A DNA stretch of 64,000 bases from Algoriphagus mannitolivorans DSM 15301 (GCF_000429425.1 NZ_AUBV01000010.1:62001-126000), one strand, 5' to 3'. Positions 9,068 to 19,030 are shown, numbered from the stretch's first letter. Numbers and translations are program-made. The notes: generated by a model not told the origin, from the sequence alone.

Positions 9068-9075
9068 TATTTTTG
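9068..9075 (+). promoter_or_regulatory. -7 box of AraC-family gene
   Basis: TATTTTTG matches the Bacteroidota consensus TAnnTTTG, 17 bp before the ATG at 9093. A TTTG at 9040-9043 could be the upstream element, but the 24-bp spacing is longer than usual. Confidence 0.45.
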
Positions 9076-9092
9076 ATCTAAATCCTTTTGCC

Positions 9093-10001
9093 ATGGAAGA
9101 AATCGTAGATCTCTGGAATGTAAACGACTACTGCAGCCCTTTGAAATTATCCAGCATGCACCCACAAGTCACAGTGGTGGATTTGTCCAAGGGAGAATGG
9201 CCTAAGGACCCGGGAGCCAAAGCAGTTCGCTACCATTTTTATGGCGTTTTTCTCAAAGAGGGGGAGGAATGCGAGATAAGGTATGGTCGAAAGAATTATG
9301 ACTTTCAGGAAGGAACCTTGGTATTTGTAGGCCCTAGACAAGTGGTCAATATTTCGAAAATCGGAGAGCGACCAAAAATGTCCGGATATGCGCTTTTATT
9401 TCATCCAGATCTGCTTTTAGGAACTCACCTTGGTAAAAAAATCGAGGACTACAACTTTTTCTCCTATGAGACTTATGAGGCGCTGCATATGTCAACCAAG
9501 GAAAGACAAATCGTTTTGGATTGCTTCGAAAAGATTCAAGACGAACTTTCAGAGCGGATTGATAAGCATAGTAAAACAGTCATCCTTTCAGCCATTGAGC
9601 TGTTTTTGAATTATTGCCAGCGCTTTTACGATCGACAGTTTATTACCCGAGATACGGTCAATAGAAATGTGATAGAGCAATTCGAATCGGCTCTCAAATC
9701 CTATATCCGATCTGGAAAGGCGCAAGAAAAAGGGATTCCTTCGGTGGCTCATTTTGCAGAAGAGCAGAATCTTTCTCCGAATTATTTTGGGGATTTGGTG
9801 AAAAAAGAAACCGGAAAAAGTGCCCAGGAATTTATCCAATTGAAGCTGATCGAAATCGCAAAACAGCGGATTTATGACCGAGAACTTTCAATCTCAGAAA
9901 TAGCCTACAGTTTGGGATTCAGATACCCCCAGCATTTTACACGGTTGTTTAAGCAGCAAGTAGGAGTTTCGCCTAAAGAGTTTAGAGAGTCGGTGAATTA
10001 A
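9093..10001 (+). CDS. AraC-family transcriptional regulator
   Basis: 302 aa. The N-terminal half is a cupin-like ligand domain (GEECEIRYGRKNYDFQEG). The C-terminal 100 residues form the double helix-turn-helix of AraC/XylS proteins: a first HTH around VAHFAEEQNLSPNYFGDLVK and a second at LSISEIAYSLGF followed by YPQHFTRLFKQQVGVSPKEF. It is transcribed divergently from the two NTF2-like genes, so control of those genes is the simplest guess. No inducer can be inferred. Confidence 0.92.
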   Translation: MEEIVDLWNVNDYCSPLKLSSMHPQVTVVDLSKGEWPKDPGAKAVRYHFYGVFLKEGEECEIRYGRKNYDFQEGTLVFVGPRQVVNISKIGERPKMSGYALLFHPDLLLGTHLGKKIEDYNFFSYETYEALHMSTKERQIVLDCFEKIQDELSERIDKHSKTVILSAIELFLNYCQRFYDRQFITRDTVNRNVIEQFESALKSYIRSGKAQEKGIPSVAHFAEEQNLSPNYFGDLVKKETGKSAQEFIQLKLIEIAKQRIYDRELSISEIAYSLGFRYPQHFTRLFKQQVGVSPKEFRESVN

Positions 10002-10061
10002 ATTTAAAAGCCTGATTGCCTTGATAAAATTATTTTATCTTTCAATTCAAAGGCATAAAAA

Positions 10062-10088
10062 AAGGCTAACCCCAATGGAGTCAGCCTT
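10062..10088 (-). terminator. Intrinsic terminator after fasciclin gene
   Basis: Hairpin with 10 of 12 pairs (AAGGCT ... AGCCTT outer stem) followed on the minus strand by a run of seven T, 20 bp past the stop of the fasciclin gene. Confidence 0.75.
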
Positions 10089-10108
10089 GTATTATTAACT
10101 ATCAACCT

Positions 10109-10651
10109 TTATTTCGGAAGTAATACGGAGTCGATGACATGCACAACTCCATTGCTGCCAGCCAAATCTGCTGCTACAACGGTTGCGCCACCGATCATCA
10201 CTTTTCCATCTTTTATGGATACGGTTAAAGTTTGGCCATTTACAGTAGTTACTACTTGGCCATCACTTAAATCTCCTGACATCACATTGCCAGCCACTAC
10301 GTGGTAAGTAAGGATTCCAGTCAAAGCATCTTTGCTTTCAGGCTTCAGAAGTCCTTCTACTGTACCAGCAGGTAAAGCTGCAAAAGCCGCATTGGTTGGG
10401 GCGAATACTGTGAATGGACCGTCTCCGCTAAGGGTTTCAACTAGTCCAGCCGCTTGAACTGCAGCTACTAAGGTAGTGTGGTCCTGAGAACCGATCGCGA
10501 TGTCTACTACTGTATTGGATGGTGCAGGAGTTTCTTCCACAACCTCAACCATGGTTTCTTCAGTAGTTTCTTCTTTTGGAGCGCTACAAGCAGTCCATAA
10601 TCCAATAGCTAGAAATCCTCCAGCTAATGCCAAAATTTTTGTGGTTTTCAT
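10109..10651 (-). CDS. Fasciclin (FAS1) domain lipoprotein
   Basis: 180 aa. I chose the ATG at 10651 ([17 protein letters not shown]), because the more upstream ATG would put eight charged residues before the signal sequence. A lipobox LWTAC ends the signal, followed by an acidic Thr/Glu-rich linker and one FAS1 domain of about 130 residues with the typical boxes [17 protein letters not shown] and [15 protein letters not shown]1 domains mediate adhesion or protein contacts at the cell surface. The gene is monocistronic with its own terminator. Confidence 0.9.
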   Translation of the reverse strand: MKTTKILALAGGFLAIGLWTACSAPKEETTEETMVEVVEETPAPSNTVVDIAIGSQDHTTLVAAVQAAGLVETLSGDGPFTVFAPTNAAFAALPAGTVEGLLKPESKDALTGILTYHVVAGNVMSGDLSDGQVVTTVNGQTLTVSIKDGKVMIGGATVVAADLAGSNGVVHVIDSVLLPK

Positions 10652-10898
10652 TTTTGAGTGGTTTTTTGATTTCACTCTTGGAAAACAAACTCAAGGCAGG
10701 AAGGTTTAAAAATAAAATCGGGATTGGAACAATATTTCTTGATTTTCAACAAATTGATCTTGCTGAGCTGGTTTTTTGATTCAATGTTGAACTCAATTTT
10801 CAATATCCCTTCTATCGTACTAAAAATTCTAAAAGGATTTACCCAAAACCCACCAGATCTTGATGACCTGGCAGGTTGGACAAGAAAATCCTCTTTCC

Positions 10899-13064
10899 TT
10901 AGAACTGAAGCTTGAAACCTCCGTTGATTACAAATCCGTCAACAGGGGCATAGATTTCCCGAAATTCCGGAGAAGAAATAGTGCCAGTAAATATGGTATC
11001 AAAACGTGTTTGACGAGTATCCAGGAAGTTTTCAAAGTTGAGAAAAACCGAAACGGATTCTCCAATCTTTTTCTCGGTCATTAAGCCCAATATCCAATAA
11101 GCTTTTCCCTTGCTTCCATCCGATAATACCTGGGGGCTGAAATAATATGCCTCAAACCCAATCCAGAAATCCTCATGCTTTTCATACATCAATACCTGAT
11201 TCAGTCGGTGTTTTGCCACCAAAGGATAGGGAGTGGAAGTTCCTTGAAACTCTTGTTTCACATCCGAAAAAGTGTACCCGGTAAATAGTTTAAAATCTTG
11301 ATAGGTCCATTTCATATTTACCTCGATTCCCTGGGTATTGACTGTTCCATTTGGCTGTCGGAATTCCAGGAAGCTTCCATTTGGAACCAAGATAAGTGGA
11401 TTTTGGATCTGGGTGGAGAAAAACAGCAGGTTGGTATTCAGGGTGATTTCATCTCCGATTCCCACCTTGTAGTTGACATCCAAATTCCCTCCGGATGACT
11501 TTTCAGGATTTAAAGTATTGAAATCAGGAGGCTGCACATTTCTGAAAGAAACCCTTTCTGCATCTTCCGTAAAAGCCGTCGGGGATTTGTAGCCCAATCC
11601 TCCTCCCAACCTGAAGGTCAGTTGCTCATTGGGTTCAAACATGAGGGAAAATTTGGGTAGAGGGAAAGCACCGAAATCTTTCTGATAGTCTAGCCGGAAG
11701 CCTGATTCCAAAGTCCAAAGCTCCGAGATGGACCAAAGGTTTTGGACAAAAGCTCCTGTAGTAGTCAAATTGTAATCCAGAGGGTTGCCCAGGTCACCTA
11801 TTTTCTGGTCAAATTGATCCGTCCAGAGATTCAGTCCTGCAATCCATTCAGATCGGCCACCAGCTTTCGCTAAGTTTACTTCTGAAAATGTGGATTTTTG
11901 CTTGCCCCCAAATTCATAGTCAGCTAACTCAATCGATCTGTCATACCAGCTGAAACTGTTTTTAATTTCCAATTTCAAGTTCTGTTCTAAAGTCGTTTTG
12001 AAACTCAGCTGTGAGGAAAGTCTGTCGGTGATATTCTTTTCGAAATAGGGGTTTTGAACCGGCTCTCCCTTGGCATAGCTGTAATTTCCACCTAGTCTAT
12101 TTTCAGCAGTCCAGTTGATTCCGGCAATTAGTTCAGTTTTTTCGCTATGTGACCAGAAAATTTTTGGATTTAAGGTGATTCGGTCAAATTTTGGAATTGC
12201 GGTAAGTCCAATGTCAGCAGGATCGTATGGAGTACCTTGGTTGTGAGACACAAATACTGTGGTGCCCAATTTCCCAAACTGGTTGCTATAAAATCCGCTG
12301 GCATCCAAACCTAAAGCAGAAGTTCCATTAACCATGAAATCCAGCCTTCGTTCCTCTTCGGGTCTTTTGGAAATTAAATTCACCAAGCCTGCGATCGCAC
12401 CGCCTCCGTAGAGGGTGGAAGATGAACCTTTGATCACCTCCACTTGGGCGAGGTCCAAAGGGGCGATCTGAAGTATGCTCAATCCGCCGGAATACCCGGA
12501 ATATAGCGGAAGCCCGTCCCTTAGCAACTGAGTGTATTTTCCATCTAAACCCTGAATCCGGATGCTGGAATTATAGCTAGTCGCAGAGGTTTGCTGAGTT
12601 TGGATCCCTGTGCTTTCATTGAGCAGCATCCGGATATCTCCGGGTTTCATATTTCCTTTCTCGGAGAGTTCTTCCCCAGCAATCACTTCCACTCGGCTCG
12701 GTAAATCCTGAATTACCCGGCTGGATCGATGAGATTGTACGATGATTTCCTCCATTTCATCCTCATGAGGATGCAGAGATATTTGCTCGAGCAGAGAGGA
12801 ATCCATTGGGAATTTTCTCTCTATGACTTCACTCTCAAATCCGAGGAATCTGATTTCAATTTTGAAGGTCCCTGCAGGAATTCCTTCAAGAGTAGCTAGT
12901 CCGTTTTCGTCAGCTATAGCATTGATATTTAAAGCTTTAATCTGAATAGTGGCTCCAGGCAAGGGATTGGATTCATGGTCAGTGATTTTGACCTGAATGG
13001 AATATTGGGCCATGGCCATGGGAATGCTCCAAAATGCCAGGATTAGCCCTAGAATAATTTTCAT
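10899..13064 (-). CDS. TonB-dependent outer membrane receptor with regulatory-like N-terminal domain
   Basis: 721 aa. Signal peptide (1-19), then a carboxypeptidase-regulatory-like domain (residues 20-100, ITDHESNPLPGATIQI), a TonB plug (about 110-230, with SSTLYGGGAIAGLVNLISKRP), and a 22-strand-type barrel ending in FVINGGFKLQF. It imports a ligand across the outer membrane with TonB energy. Substrate: the upstream small Cys-rich gene at 13111-13437 is of the DUF6660-like kind often next to metal or metal-chelate receptors, so a metal complex is a reasonable guess only. The gap to that gene is 46 bp, so they form an operon. Confidence 0.9.
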   Translation of the reverse strand: MKIILGLILAFWSIPMAMAQYSIQVKITDHESNPLPGATIQIKALNINAIADENGLATLEGIPAGTFKIEIRFLGFESEVIERKFPMDSSLLEQISLHPHEDEMEEIIVQSHRSSRVIQDLPSRVEVIAGEELSEKGNMKPGDIRMLLNESTGIQTQQTSATSYNSSIRIQGLDGKYTQLLRDGLPLYSGYSGGLSILQIAPLDLAQVEVIKGSSSTLYGGGAIAGLVNLISKRPEEERRLDFMVNGTSALGLDASGFYSNQFGKLGTTVFVSHNQGTPYDPADIGLTAIPKFDRITLNPKIFWSHSEKTELIAGINWTAENRLGGNYSYAKGEPVQNPYFEKNITDRLSSQLSFKTTLEQNLKLEIKNSFSWYDRSIELADYEFGGKQKSTFSEVNLAKAGGRSEWIAGLNLWTDQFDQKIGDLGNPLDYNLTTTGAFVQNLWSISELWTLESGFRLDYQKDFGAFPLPKFSLMFEPNEQLTFRLGGGLGYKSPTAFTEDAERVSFRNVQPPDFNTLNPEKSSGGNLDVNYKVGIGDEITLNTNLLFFSTQIQNPLILVPNGSFLEFRQPNGTVNTQGIEVNMKWTYQDFKLFTGYTFSDVKQEFQGTSTPYPLVAKHRLNQVLMYEKHEDFWIGFEAYYFSPQVLSDGSKGKAYWILGLMTEKKIGESVSVFLNFENFLDTRQTRFDTIFTGTISSPEFREIYAPVDGFVINGGFKLQF

Positions 13065-13110
13065 GGTGTAAAATTTTATTGGAAAAAAAGGATTGAGGAG
13101 AGCTATCTCC

Positions 13111-13437
13111 TTAGGAATTGAAAAAATAGTGGCTTGGAGGTTTTAGAATTGAGCTTCTGCTACCATGAGGAATATTTACCGAAGGCTCAGAGAAAAGAAC
13201 TGGTAAATTCTGCTTTTCCGATATCCATCCCAAAGGATTATTTCCCTCTAAAATAAAGCCTGAACATGTCCCACAAGAATAAAACGGTGAGCATGGAGCA
13301 TGATTTTCAGTTTCTTTTTCAGAAGATCCTTGGTCTTCAAGGCAAATGGGAGAATCTTGTTGGACTTCATCTCCACAGCAGGGCATGACGGAAAGCCAAA
13401 GCACCAATGGAATGAGGAGAAGCAAACAAGTTTTCAT
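13111..13437 (-). CDS. Small Cys-rich exported protein (DUF6660-like)
   Basis: 108 aa. Hydrophobic signal (LLLLIPLVLWLSVMPCCG), an acidic middle, and a second Cys cluster HAPCSPFYSCGTCSGF. The pattern CSPFxxCxxC resembles DUF6660 proteins, which sit directly upstream of TonB-dependent receptors in Bacteroidota, as here. The cysteines may bind a metal (copper or similar), which is inference. A TATATTTG box lies only 4 bp before the ATG, so the transcript may have almost no leader. The protein is short and low in recognisable features; the family call is tentative. Confidence 0.65.
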   Translation of the reverse strand: MKTCLLLLIPLVLWLSVMPCCGDEVQQDSPICLEDQGSSEKETENHAPCSPFYSCGTCSGFILEGNNPLGWISEKQNLPVLFSEPSVNIPHGSRSSILKPPSHYFFNS

Positions 13438-13441
13438 ATCC

Positions 13442-13449
13442 CAAATATA
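13442..13449 (-). promoter_or_regulatory. -7 box of DUF6660-like / TonB receptor operon
   Basis: TATATTTG on the minus strand fits TAnnTTTG and lies 4 bp before the start codon at 13437, implying a leaderless or near-leaderless mRNA if used. Confidence 0.45.
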
Positions 13450-13573
13450 AAAGGGGATTTCATCTGACTTCGCTTTAGGGAGAAAATGAGGGATTAAATT
13501 TTCCGGTATTTGCTGAAAGTTGAAAGTCGAGCTGGATAGTTTAATCGAAGTTTATATAGATTTAAAAAGAGCC

Positions 13574-16117
13574 CTAAAGTTCCAAGGTCAAACTCGAATA
13601 ATAATAACCACCGATTGCAGGTCCGCCCAGATAGGAGTAATAATATTGGTTTAAGGCATTGGTAGCTCCAATTTTTATTCTTCCCAAACCTTTGAAAATC
13701 ATTGCGGTCAACTGAAAGTCCAAACTGCTGTAGGATTCCACCCAACCAGTAGCTAAAGCGGATTCCCATTGGAACCCTGCCTGCTGCCTAAAATTCACTT
13801 GAAATCCGAGGCGAGCTTGGGCCAATGGAAATCCCAAAATTAAATTATAATGCCAAGCGGGAGTATTGAATCCATCCTCTAAGCCATCTCCTTGGGAAGT
13901 CCGGGACAATTTTGCAAAGGTGAAATTTCCCGAAAAATAGAGGTCCTTTTCAAACCGGTAGTGGAGCCCCGCGCTCCCTCCATAGTTTCTGCTGATGGTT
14001 TTGGAGTTGGTCCAAAGTCGATATAGTTCTTGGGTGTTATTTTGAAGAAAAGATAAGCCCAGGCTATCTGCGGACGCGAATTTTGGAATACTTACATCCA
14101 ATTGGGCAATGAGGTTTTGGTATTTGTTGAGATAAAAATCCAGGTCCCAATCCAATTTGCCATTTGGAGATTTCGAGCGGAAGCCAATTTCCAAACTTCT
14201 TACCCGTTCGGGTTGCAGGTAAGTGTAAGAGTTTTTGGCCAAGAGGTTTTGGTTGCGTTCAATTGCTTCCTGTAAGGGAAGTTTCGCAGTATTCACATCA
14301 GTTCTCACGGCTCTTTGAAATTGAGTCACAGAAGCCTGAGTATAGCTGTTTTCAAAAATCCCTTGGGACATGACGGGAAGCCCCCCGATTCTCTTTCTTC
14401 CTCCGCTGTTGATATTTGAGAAGCCCTCGAAAATACTGGGGAACCGATATCCGTTTTGATAAGCAAATCTCAAGGATTGGGCGCTGCTGGGACTATAAAC
14501 CAGAGCAATTCTGGGATTGAGTTTTGGATTGAAGTATTGGTTTTTATCCAAGCGGAGAACCGTGTTCAGCTTAAGTTTTTCATCCCAAAAAGTTTTGGTT
14601 GCCTGCACGAAAGAACCTGTTTTCCAGTAATTCAAGTTTTCACCTTCCTCAATGGGATTGATAAAATAATTGCCATCTGGGAAAATTTTATAGGATCTAT
14701 AATCCAGTCCATACATTGCCCGAATTTTGGCTTTGGCCAGCACATTCCAATGACTGATATCCTGTTGAAATTCCGTGTGAAATAAGCTGGTTTTTATCCG
14801 AAGTGCTGCTCCAAAGTTCCAGTCGTTGATGTCCCTAAGCTCTTCTATTTTTTGTTTTATCTCTTTCGAACCGGGCAGCAGTCGGCCTCGGTCCGATTCC
14901 TTTCTTGCATATTTTAAAGCTTCAGGAATGCTTAAGCCGTTCGCCGTGGCACTTTTGAAGTGATTGGAAAAATTCGAAAACCATTCTCCGTCTGGTTTAA
15001 AACTCCGGTCCAGGTTTTCAGCCATGGATCGGATATTGTAGGAATTTCCTGAATTTTCAGTGGTATAGTACGCTTTAAATTGAACCTGAGGAGATTGAAA
15101 AGTCAGCACATGCTGCTGAGTCAGGTAGTCTTCCAATCGAAATCTGTTTGTTCGCTGAAATAGATTATTCTGGTTGGCTGCTCTGAAGGTGTAAGCTAGT
15201 TCGGATTGATCTTTGGGTCTAAAATAGATGCCAAAATCCCCCTTGAAATTAGAAAGTCCATAGTCGGCAATTTCCTTTTCCGCATAGCCAGTTCGACTGA
15301 CTACATATTGGCTGCCATTCAGCAAAAGAGTTCTGCGGTTTGCCGATTCGTCTCCATATTGATTAATGAGGTCAGCACCGGGGTTGTACAGACCCAAAAG
15401 TCCAATGCCTGCATTTGCGGTTGAGTTGAGATCTGTCAGATTGTTGGCTACCCAATCGGTACCACGTTGATAACTGCCGTTGATTTTTATAGCCCATTTC
15501 TCTTTCCAAGTTTGGGCAAATCTTAGGTTAGACTCTGTGAATATTGCCGGATCGGAATCCTGAGACCTGACATGGTTGATTCCTGTTTTTTGGTTGAAAG
15601 AAAATCCGGGGAATTCAAAGGGATTTTTGGTGATGAAATTGGCAATGCCATTGATGGCATTCATTCCAAATAGAGAGGAAGCCGAGCCGGGGACAATTTC
15701 CACGGAAAGAATGTCAAGGTCAGTAGGTCCCAAAGAATTTGCGATTGGGGCTCCTATGTGCGGAGCTTGAATATCGATACCGTCCACGAGCTGGACAAAC
15801 CTGACATTGGTAGTATGTCCAAATCCTCTGGAATTCAAAACCCTAAATCCCAAGCTTGGAGTGATGAATTGAATGCCCTTTAAACTTTGTAAGGATTCGA
15901 AAAATCCCGGTTGGGCCGATTGGTGAATAGCTTGTAAGTTTAGTTTTTCAACACTTACAGGTGCTTGTAGCAGGGATTCAGACTGTTTGGTGGCCGAAAC
16001 CACCACTTCCCCCAGGTTTTGAACGAGGAGGGTATCTTTTCTTGCTTCTACTTGTGTCAAAGCCAGATTCCAGGGAAAAAGAAGAATTGCCCAAAAAGCC
16101 AAACTCTTGGATATCAT
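13574..16117 (-). CDS. TonB-dependent outer membrane receptor
   Basis: 847 aa. Signal peptide (MISKSLAFWAILLFPWNLALT), a TonB-box-like stretch (LGEVVVSATKQSES), a plug domain with GSASSLFGMNAINGIANFITK and a large barrel. It lacks the N-terminal carboxypeptidase-regulatory-like domain of its neighbour. The closing residues YYYSSLTLEL form a typical last beta strand. The plug and barrel resemble generic siderophore or vitamin receptors; the substrate cannot be told. It is not cotranscribed with the small Cys-rich gene downstream, from which it is separated by about 135 bp. Confidence 0.9.
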   Translation of the reverse strand: MISKSLAFWAILLFPWNLALTQVEARKDTLLVQNLGEVVVSATKQSESLLQAPVSVEKLNLQAIHQSAQPGFFESLQSLKGIQFITPSLGFRVLNSRGFGHTTNVRFVQLVDGIDIQAPHIGAPIANSLGPTDLDILSVEIVPGSASSLFGMNAINGIANFITKNPFEFPGFSFNQKTGINHVRSQDSDPAIFTESNLRFAQTWKEKWAIKINGSYQRGTDWVANNLTDLNSTANAGIGLLGLYNPGADLINQYGDESANRRTLLLNGSQYVVSRTGYAEKEIADYGLSNFKGDFGIYFRPKDQSELAYTFRAANQNNLFQRTNRFRLEDYLTQQHVLTFQSPQVQFKAYYTTENSGNSYNIRSMAENLDRSFKPDGEWFSNFSNHFKSATANGLSIPEALKYARKESDRGRLLPGSKEIKQKIEELRDINDWNFGAALRIKTSLFHTEFQQDISHWNVLAKAKIRAMYGLDYRSYKIFPDGNYFINPIEEGENLNYWKTGSFVQATKTFWDEKLKLNTVLRLDKNQYFNPKLNPRIALVYSPSSAQSLRFAYQNGYRFPSIFEGFSNINSGGRKRIGGLPVMSQGIFENSYTQASVTQFQRAVRTDVNTAKLPLQEAIERNQNLLAKNSYTYLQPERVRSLEIGFRSKSPNGKLDWDLDFYLNKYQNLIAQLDVSIPKFASADSLGLSFLQNNTQELYRLWTNSKTISRNYGGSAGLHYRFEKDLYFSGNFTFAKLSRTSQGDGLEDGFNTPAWHYNLILGFPLAQARLGFQVNFRQQAGFQWESALATGWVESYSSLDFQLTAMIFKGLGRIKIGATNALNQYYYSYLGGPAIGGYYYSSLTLEL

Positions 16118-16491
16118 GAGGAAGAAGTTGATTTTTTGAAATCGGGCTTTTTCATAGAATTGAATCGGATTGACTCAATGGTAATTTGGCTGGCTTATAA
16201 GTTTGAAAATCAGGGTTTTTCTGTTGGTTTACTTGCTTGAAAATATATTCTTTTACCTATGATGAATTTGAGAATGAAGCTAGTTTTCAGGCCTCAATTT
16301 TCCTTACATTTTTCAAATAAGAATTAAAAAATTCAACTCATCTGGATTCTATTTTTTTGGCTTTTAGTTAATAGCGTTTTCGGATAAGGAAATACTCCAA
16401 AATTTTCAATTAAGAGATTGGTTTTCAAGTTATTTCCATCAAATCTGCTAAGAGTTTTTTAGGTTTTAAGGTGTAGCACAGGATTTGTTCA
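16118..16491. other. Divergent intergenic region
   Basis: 374 bp of AT-rich sequence between the TonB receptor (leftward) and the NTF2-like gene (rightward). It must hold both promoters, but no box is convincing by eye. No RNA gene or repeat seen. Confidence 0.4.
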
Positions 16492-16890
16492 ATGGAAAAA
16501 AGTCAGCTTAATACACCCGCCATGATTTCAGAAGATGAATTGATTGGTCTTTCCAAAGAGAAGTTTAAAACTTGGGAGACCAATGACTTAGAAAATCTAG
16601 AGAAGATTTTCGATGACCAAGGTTTGTTGATTTGTTCCAACGGTAAGGCTGAAACCAAGCCGGAAGTGGTAGAAATCGTCAAAAGCAAAAGAAAAGAACT
16701 TAAAAACCTGAGCTTGCAGAAGGCCTTCGCCCGTGTTTATGGAAATACAGGAGTAGTACATGGTGAAGGGGAAATCACTATCTCCATCGGAGGAAAAATC
16801 AGGTCTTCTGGGCTAAACTTCCTGGACATTTGGATGGAAAAAGATGGAAACTGGAAATTGGTATCCTCTCATCTAAATCAGGTGATTTAA
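16492..16890 (+). CDS. Cytoplasmic NTF2-like (SnoaL/DUF4440) protein
   Basis: 132 aa, no signal peptide. A single NTF2-like domain: an N-terminal helix ELIGLSKEKFKTWETNDLEN, a middle strand LLICSNGKAET, and the C-terminal strands GLNFLDIWMEKDGNWKLVSS. It is related in fold, but not closely in sequence, to the two secreted proteins at 7.9-8.9 kb. It probably binds a small molecule. It stands alone with more than 370 bp free on both sides. Confidence 0.75.
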   Translation: MEKSQLNTPAMISEDELIGLSKEKFKTWETNDLENLEKIFDDQGLLICSNGKAETKPEVVEIVKSKRKELKNLSLQKAFARVYGNTGVVHGEGEITISIGGKIRSSGLNFLDIWMEKDGNWKLVSSHLNQVI

Positions 16891-17270
16891 GAGATATTTT
16901 GTTGTAACTCTCATTAGTTACTCATTTCGAGATTTCCTTGGATTTCGCTTGGAAAGGCGTAAGCTTAAGTGACATTTCCAAAAATTTGAACCTAGGCTTG
17001 AGTTACATTCACTCCCATACCTTTTTTCCCAATATTTAGAATGAGGCAGAAAGCTGAAAGACAACTCAATTTTTTAATCTTTCCGCTATCAATTGCCATG
17101 GTAAATGGCAGTTCGGTAGTAATTGTAATGGCTCTCTTTGGGGGTCCTATTGTTTGATTTTTATAAGTATTGATTTGAATTCATCTATTTTTTAGCCAAA
17201 TTCCTGTTGAATTTTGCAAGGTATCCTTGAGTTCAATTCTAGCTTATATTCCAAACCTATCCTTTTATTC
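16891..17270. other. Intergenic region
   Basis: 380 bp. It contains no clear gene, terminator or repeat. A GAATTTTG near 17211 is one mismatch from TAnnTTTG and could serve the next gene. Confidence 0.35.
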
Positions 17271-18053
17271 ATGAACCTATTTCTCAAAAAGATAAGTACA
17301 GGAGCCTTATTCTTGTTTTTGTCTCTTTCCCCTCGTGGTTATTCGCAGTCTGCAGATTCTGGGCAAAAGTCCCCAGAACGCCATTTTAATGGAACCATCA
17401 CCGCGACAAACAATGGTATCTCCATAATACCCGCATTTACTTTGGGAAGGCCAGCGGTGTTTTTCGACTTAAGTGTAGGAGGGGAGAGGCTTTCTTTTGA
17501 CCCGATGTTTCGATTTGGAATGAATGGGAAGCCTTGGACCTTTGTCCTTTGGTGGAGGTATAAGTTGATAAAAGACAAGAAATATACCCTATCAGCAGGT
17601 GCTCATCCGGCATTTCTTTTCCAGGATAAAGAAGTAATTGTCGATGGAGAGCTCAAAAAGATGTTCATCGCCAATAGATATCTGGCGGCTGAAATCAATC
17701 AGATGTATAAGTTTTCCGACAAATTCAGCATGGGGATCTATTACCTCCATGGGACAGGATTTAACCCGACAGGTCCGAAAAACACGGATTATTTGGCTTT
17801 GAATCTAGTGCTCTCCAACCTTAGAGTCGGGGAGAATTATTCTTTGAAAATAAACCCTCAGCTGTTTTTTCTGAGTGTGGATAAAAACTCAGGAACTTAC
17901 CTGAATTCCAGCTTTACCTTGAGCAAGGATAAATTCCCGATTGCTTTTCAAACCTTTTTCAACCAAAAAATCAAATCCTCTGTAGCTGGAGATGACTTAG
18001 TCTGGAATGTCAGCCTTCTCTATAATTTTTCCAATACCTATTCTAAACGATAA
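17271..18053 (+). CDS. Putative outer-membrane beta-barrel protein, unknown function
   Basis: 260 aa from the ATG at 17271, chosen because it starts a good signal peptide (MNLFLKKISTGALFLFLSL, cut near YSQS). The rest is made of alternating amphipathic strands rich in Tyr, Phe and Trp (for example WTFVLWWRYKL, MGIYYLHGTG) and ends in NVSLLYNFSNTYSKR, consistent with a small outer-membrane barrel. I do not recognise a specific family. It is followed after 11 bp by an AraC-type regulator, which may control it. Confidence 0.6.
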   Translation: MNLFLKKISTGALFLFLSLSPRGYSQSADSGQKSPERHFNGTITATNNGISIIPAFTLGRPAVFFDLSVGGERLSFDPMFRFGMNGKPWTFVLWWRYKLIKDKKYTLSAGAHPAFLFQDKEVIVDGELKKMFIANRYLAAEINQMYKFSDKFSMGIYYLHGTGFNPTGPKNTDYLALNLVLSNLRVGENYSLKINPQLFFLSVDKNSGTYLNSSFTLSKDKFPIAFQTFFNQKIKSSVAGDDLVWNVSLLYNFSNTYSKR

Positions 18054-18064
18054 ACCCAATTGCT

Positions 18065-18964
18065 ATGGCGAAGGCTGAAACCTTAGAGGAATTTTACAAA
18101 AGGAAGTTTAATTGGCTTCCTGAGGATATTCAGAAGGATATCGGACATTTTAATCTGTTTCGACTGGAACCGATTATGGAGGGCAAGGTGAAATCCTTAC
18201 CCTACAGAAGGAGGGATTTTTATAAAGTGATGCTTGTCAAAGGTCCCGGACAGGTTCATTATGCGGATCGAATTTACGAGGTAAAAAAGCAGGCCCTTTC
18301 ATTCTCTAATCCCATGGTTCCCTATAAGTGGGATCATCTTACCTCAGAAACCAAAGGGGTTTATTGCATCTTTAATCCTCATTTTTTTCATGCCTTTGGG
18401 GACATCAAAAAATATGAGGTATTCCAGCCCAAAGGCACCCATATTTTTGAATTGACAGATGGGGAAAGCAAGGAAGTAGAAAGGATTTTTGAAAAAATTG
18501 AAACAGAATTCAATTCGGAATACAAGTATAAATACGATTTGATCCGAAGCTTAATTCTCGAATTGATTCATTTTGGGATCAAACTTGCACCCGCCGAGAC
18601 CCAAACCTTAAAGCACGGAAATGCTTCTTTGAGAATTGCTTCCTTGTTTTTAGAATTGTTGGAGAGACAGTTCCCCATTGATGACACTCATTCCCAAATC
18701 GGATTGAGAACACCCGGCGATTTCGCTGATCAGCTTAATATCCATGTCAATCACCTCAATAGAGCAGTAAAGGAAATGACCCAAAAAACCACTTCTCAGT
18801 TAATTGGAAGCCGTATTTTGGAGGAATCGAAGATCCTTTTGAAGCATAGTTCCTGGAATGTTTCTGAAATTGCCTTTGCTTTAGGCTTTAACGAAGTGAC
18901 TCACTTCAATAATTTCTTCAAAAAGAATATGGATTGCAGTCCAACTCAATTTAGGAAAGCTTAG
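18065..18964 (+). CDS. AraC-family transcriptional regulator
   Basis: 299 aa. The N-terminal part is a cupin-like sensor domain (VKGPGQVHYADRIYEVKKQ). The C-terminal domain has two HTH motifs, FADQLNIHVNHLNRAVKE and WNVSEIAFALGFNEVTHF, followed by NNFFKKNMDCSPTQFRK. It lies 11 bp after the putative barrel gene and is probably cotranscribed, suggesting local feedback on it. It is not closely similar to the AraC protein at 9093-10001. Confidence 0.92.
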   Translation: MAKAETLEEFYKRKFNWLPEDIQKDIGHFNLFRLEPIMEGKVKSLPYRRRDFYKVMLVKGPGQVHYADRIYEVKKQALSFSNPMVPYKWDHLTSETKGVYCIFNPHFFHAFGDIKKYEVFQPKGTHIFELTDGESKEVERIFEKIETEFNSEYKYKYDLIRSLILELIHFGIKLAPAETQTLKHGNASLRIASLFLELLERQFPIDDTHSQIGLRTPGDFADQLNIHVNHLNRAVKEMTQKTTSQLIGSRILEESKILLKHSSWNVSEIAFALGFNEVTHFNNFFKKNMDCSPTQFRKA

Positions 18965-19030
18965 AACAAACTATTTACCTCCAGATCACTGTTCATTTCA
19001 AAACCGGGTATTATTTCTTAAACTAGCCTT

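Noticed and set aside
13494..13769. Minus-strand open frame of 91 codons
   Set aside because: Overlaps the C-terminal coding part of the TonB receptor in another frame; no features.
13574..16117. Assignment as a specific vitamin B12 or copper receptor
   Set aside because: The plug and barrel are generic and no riboswitch or chaperone gene nearby settles the substrate.
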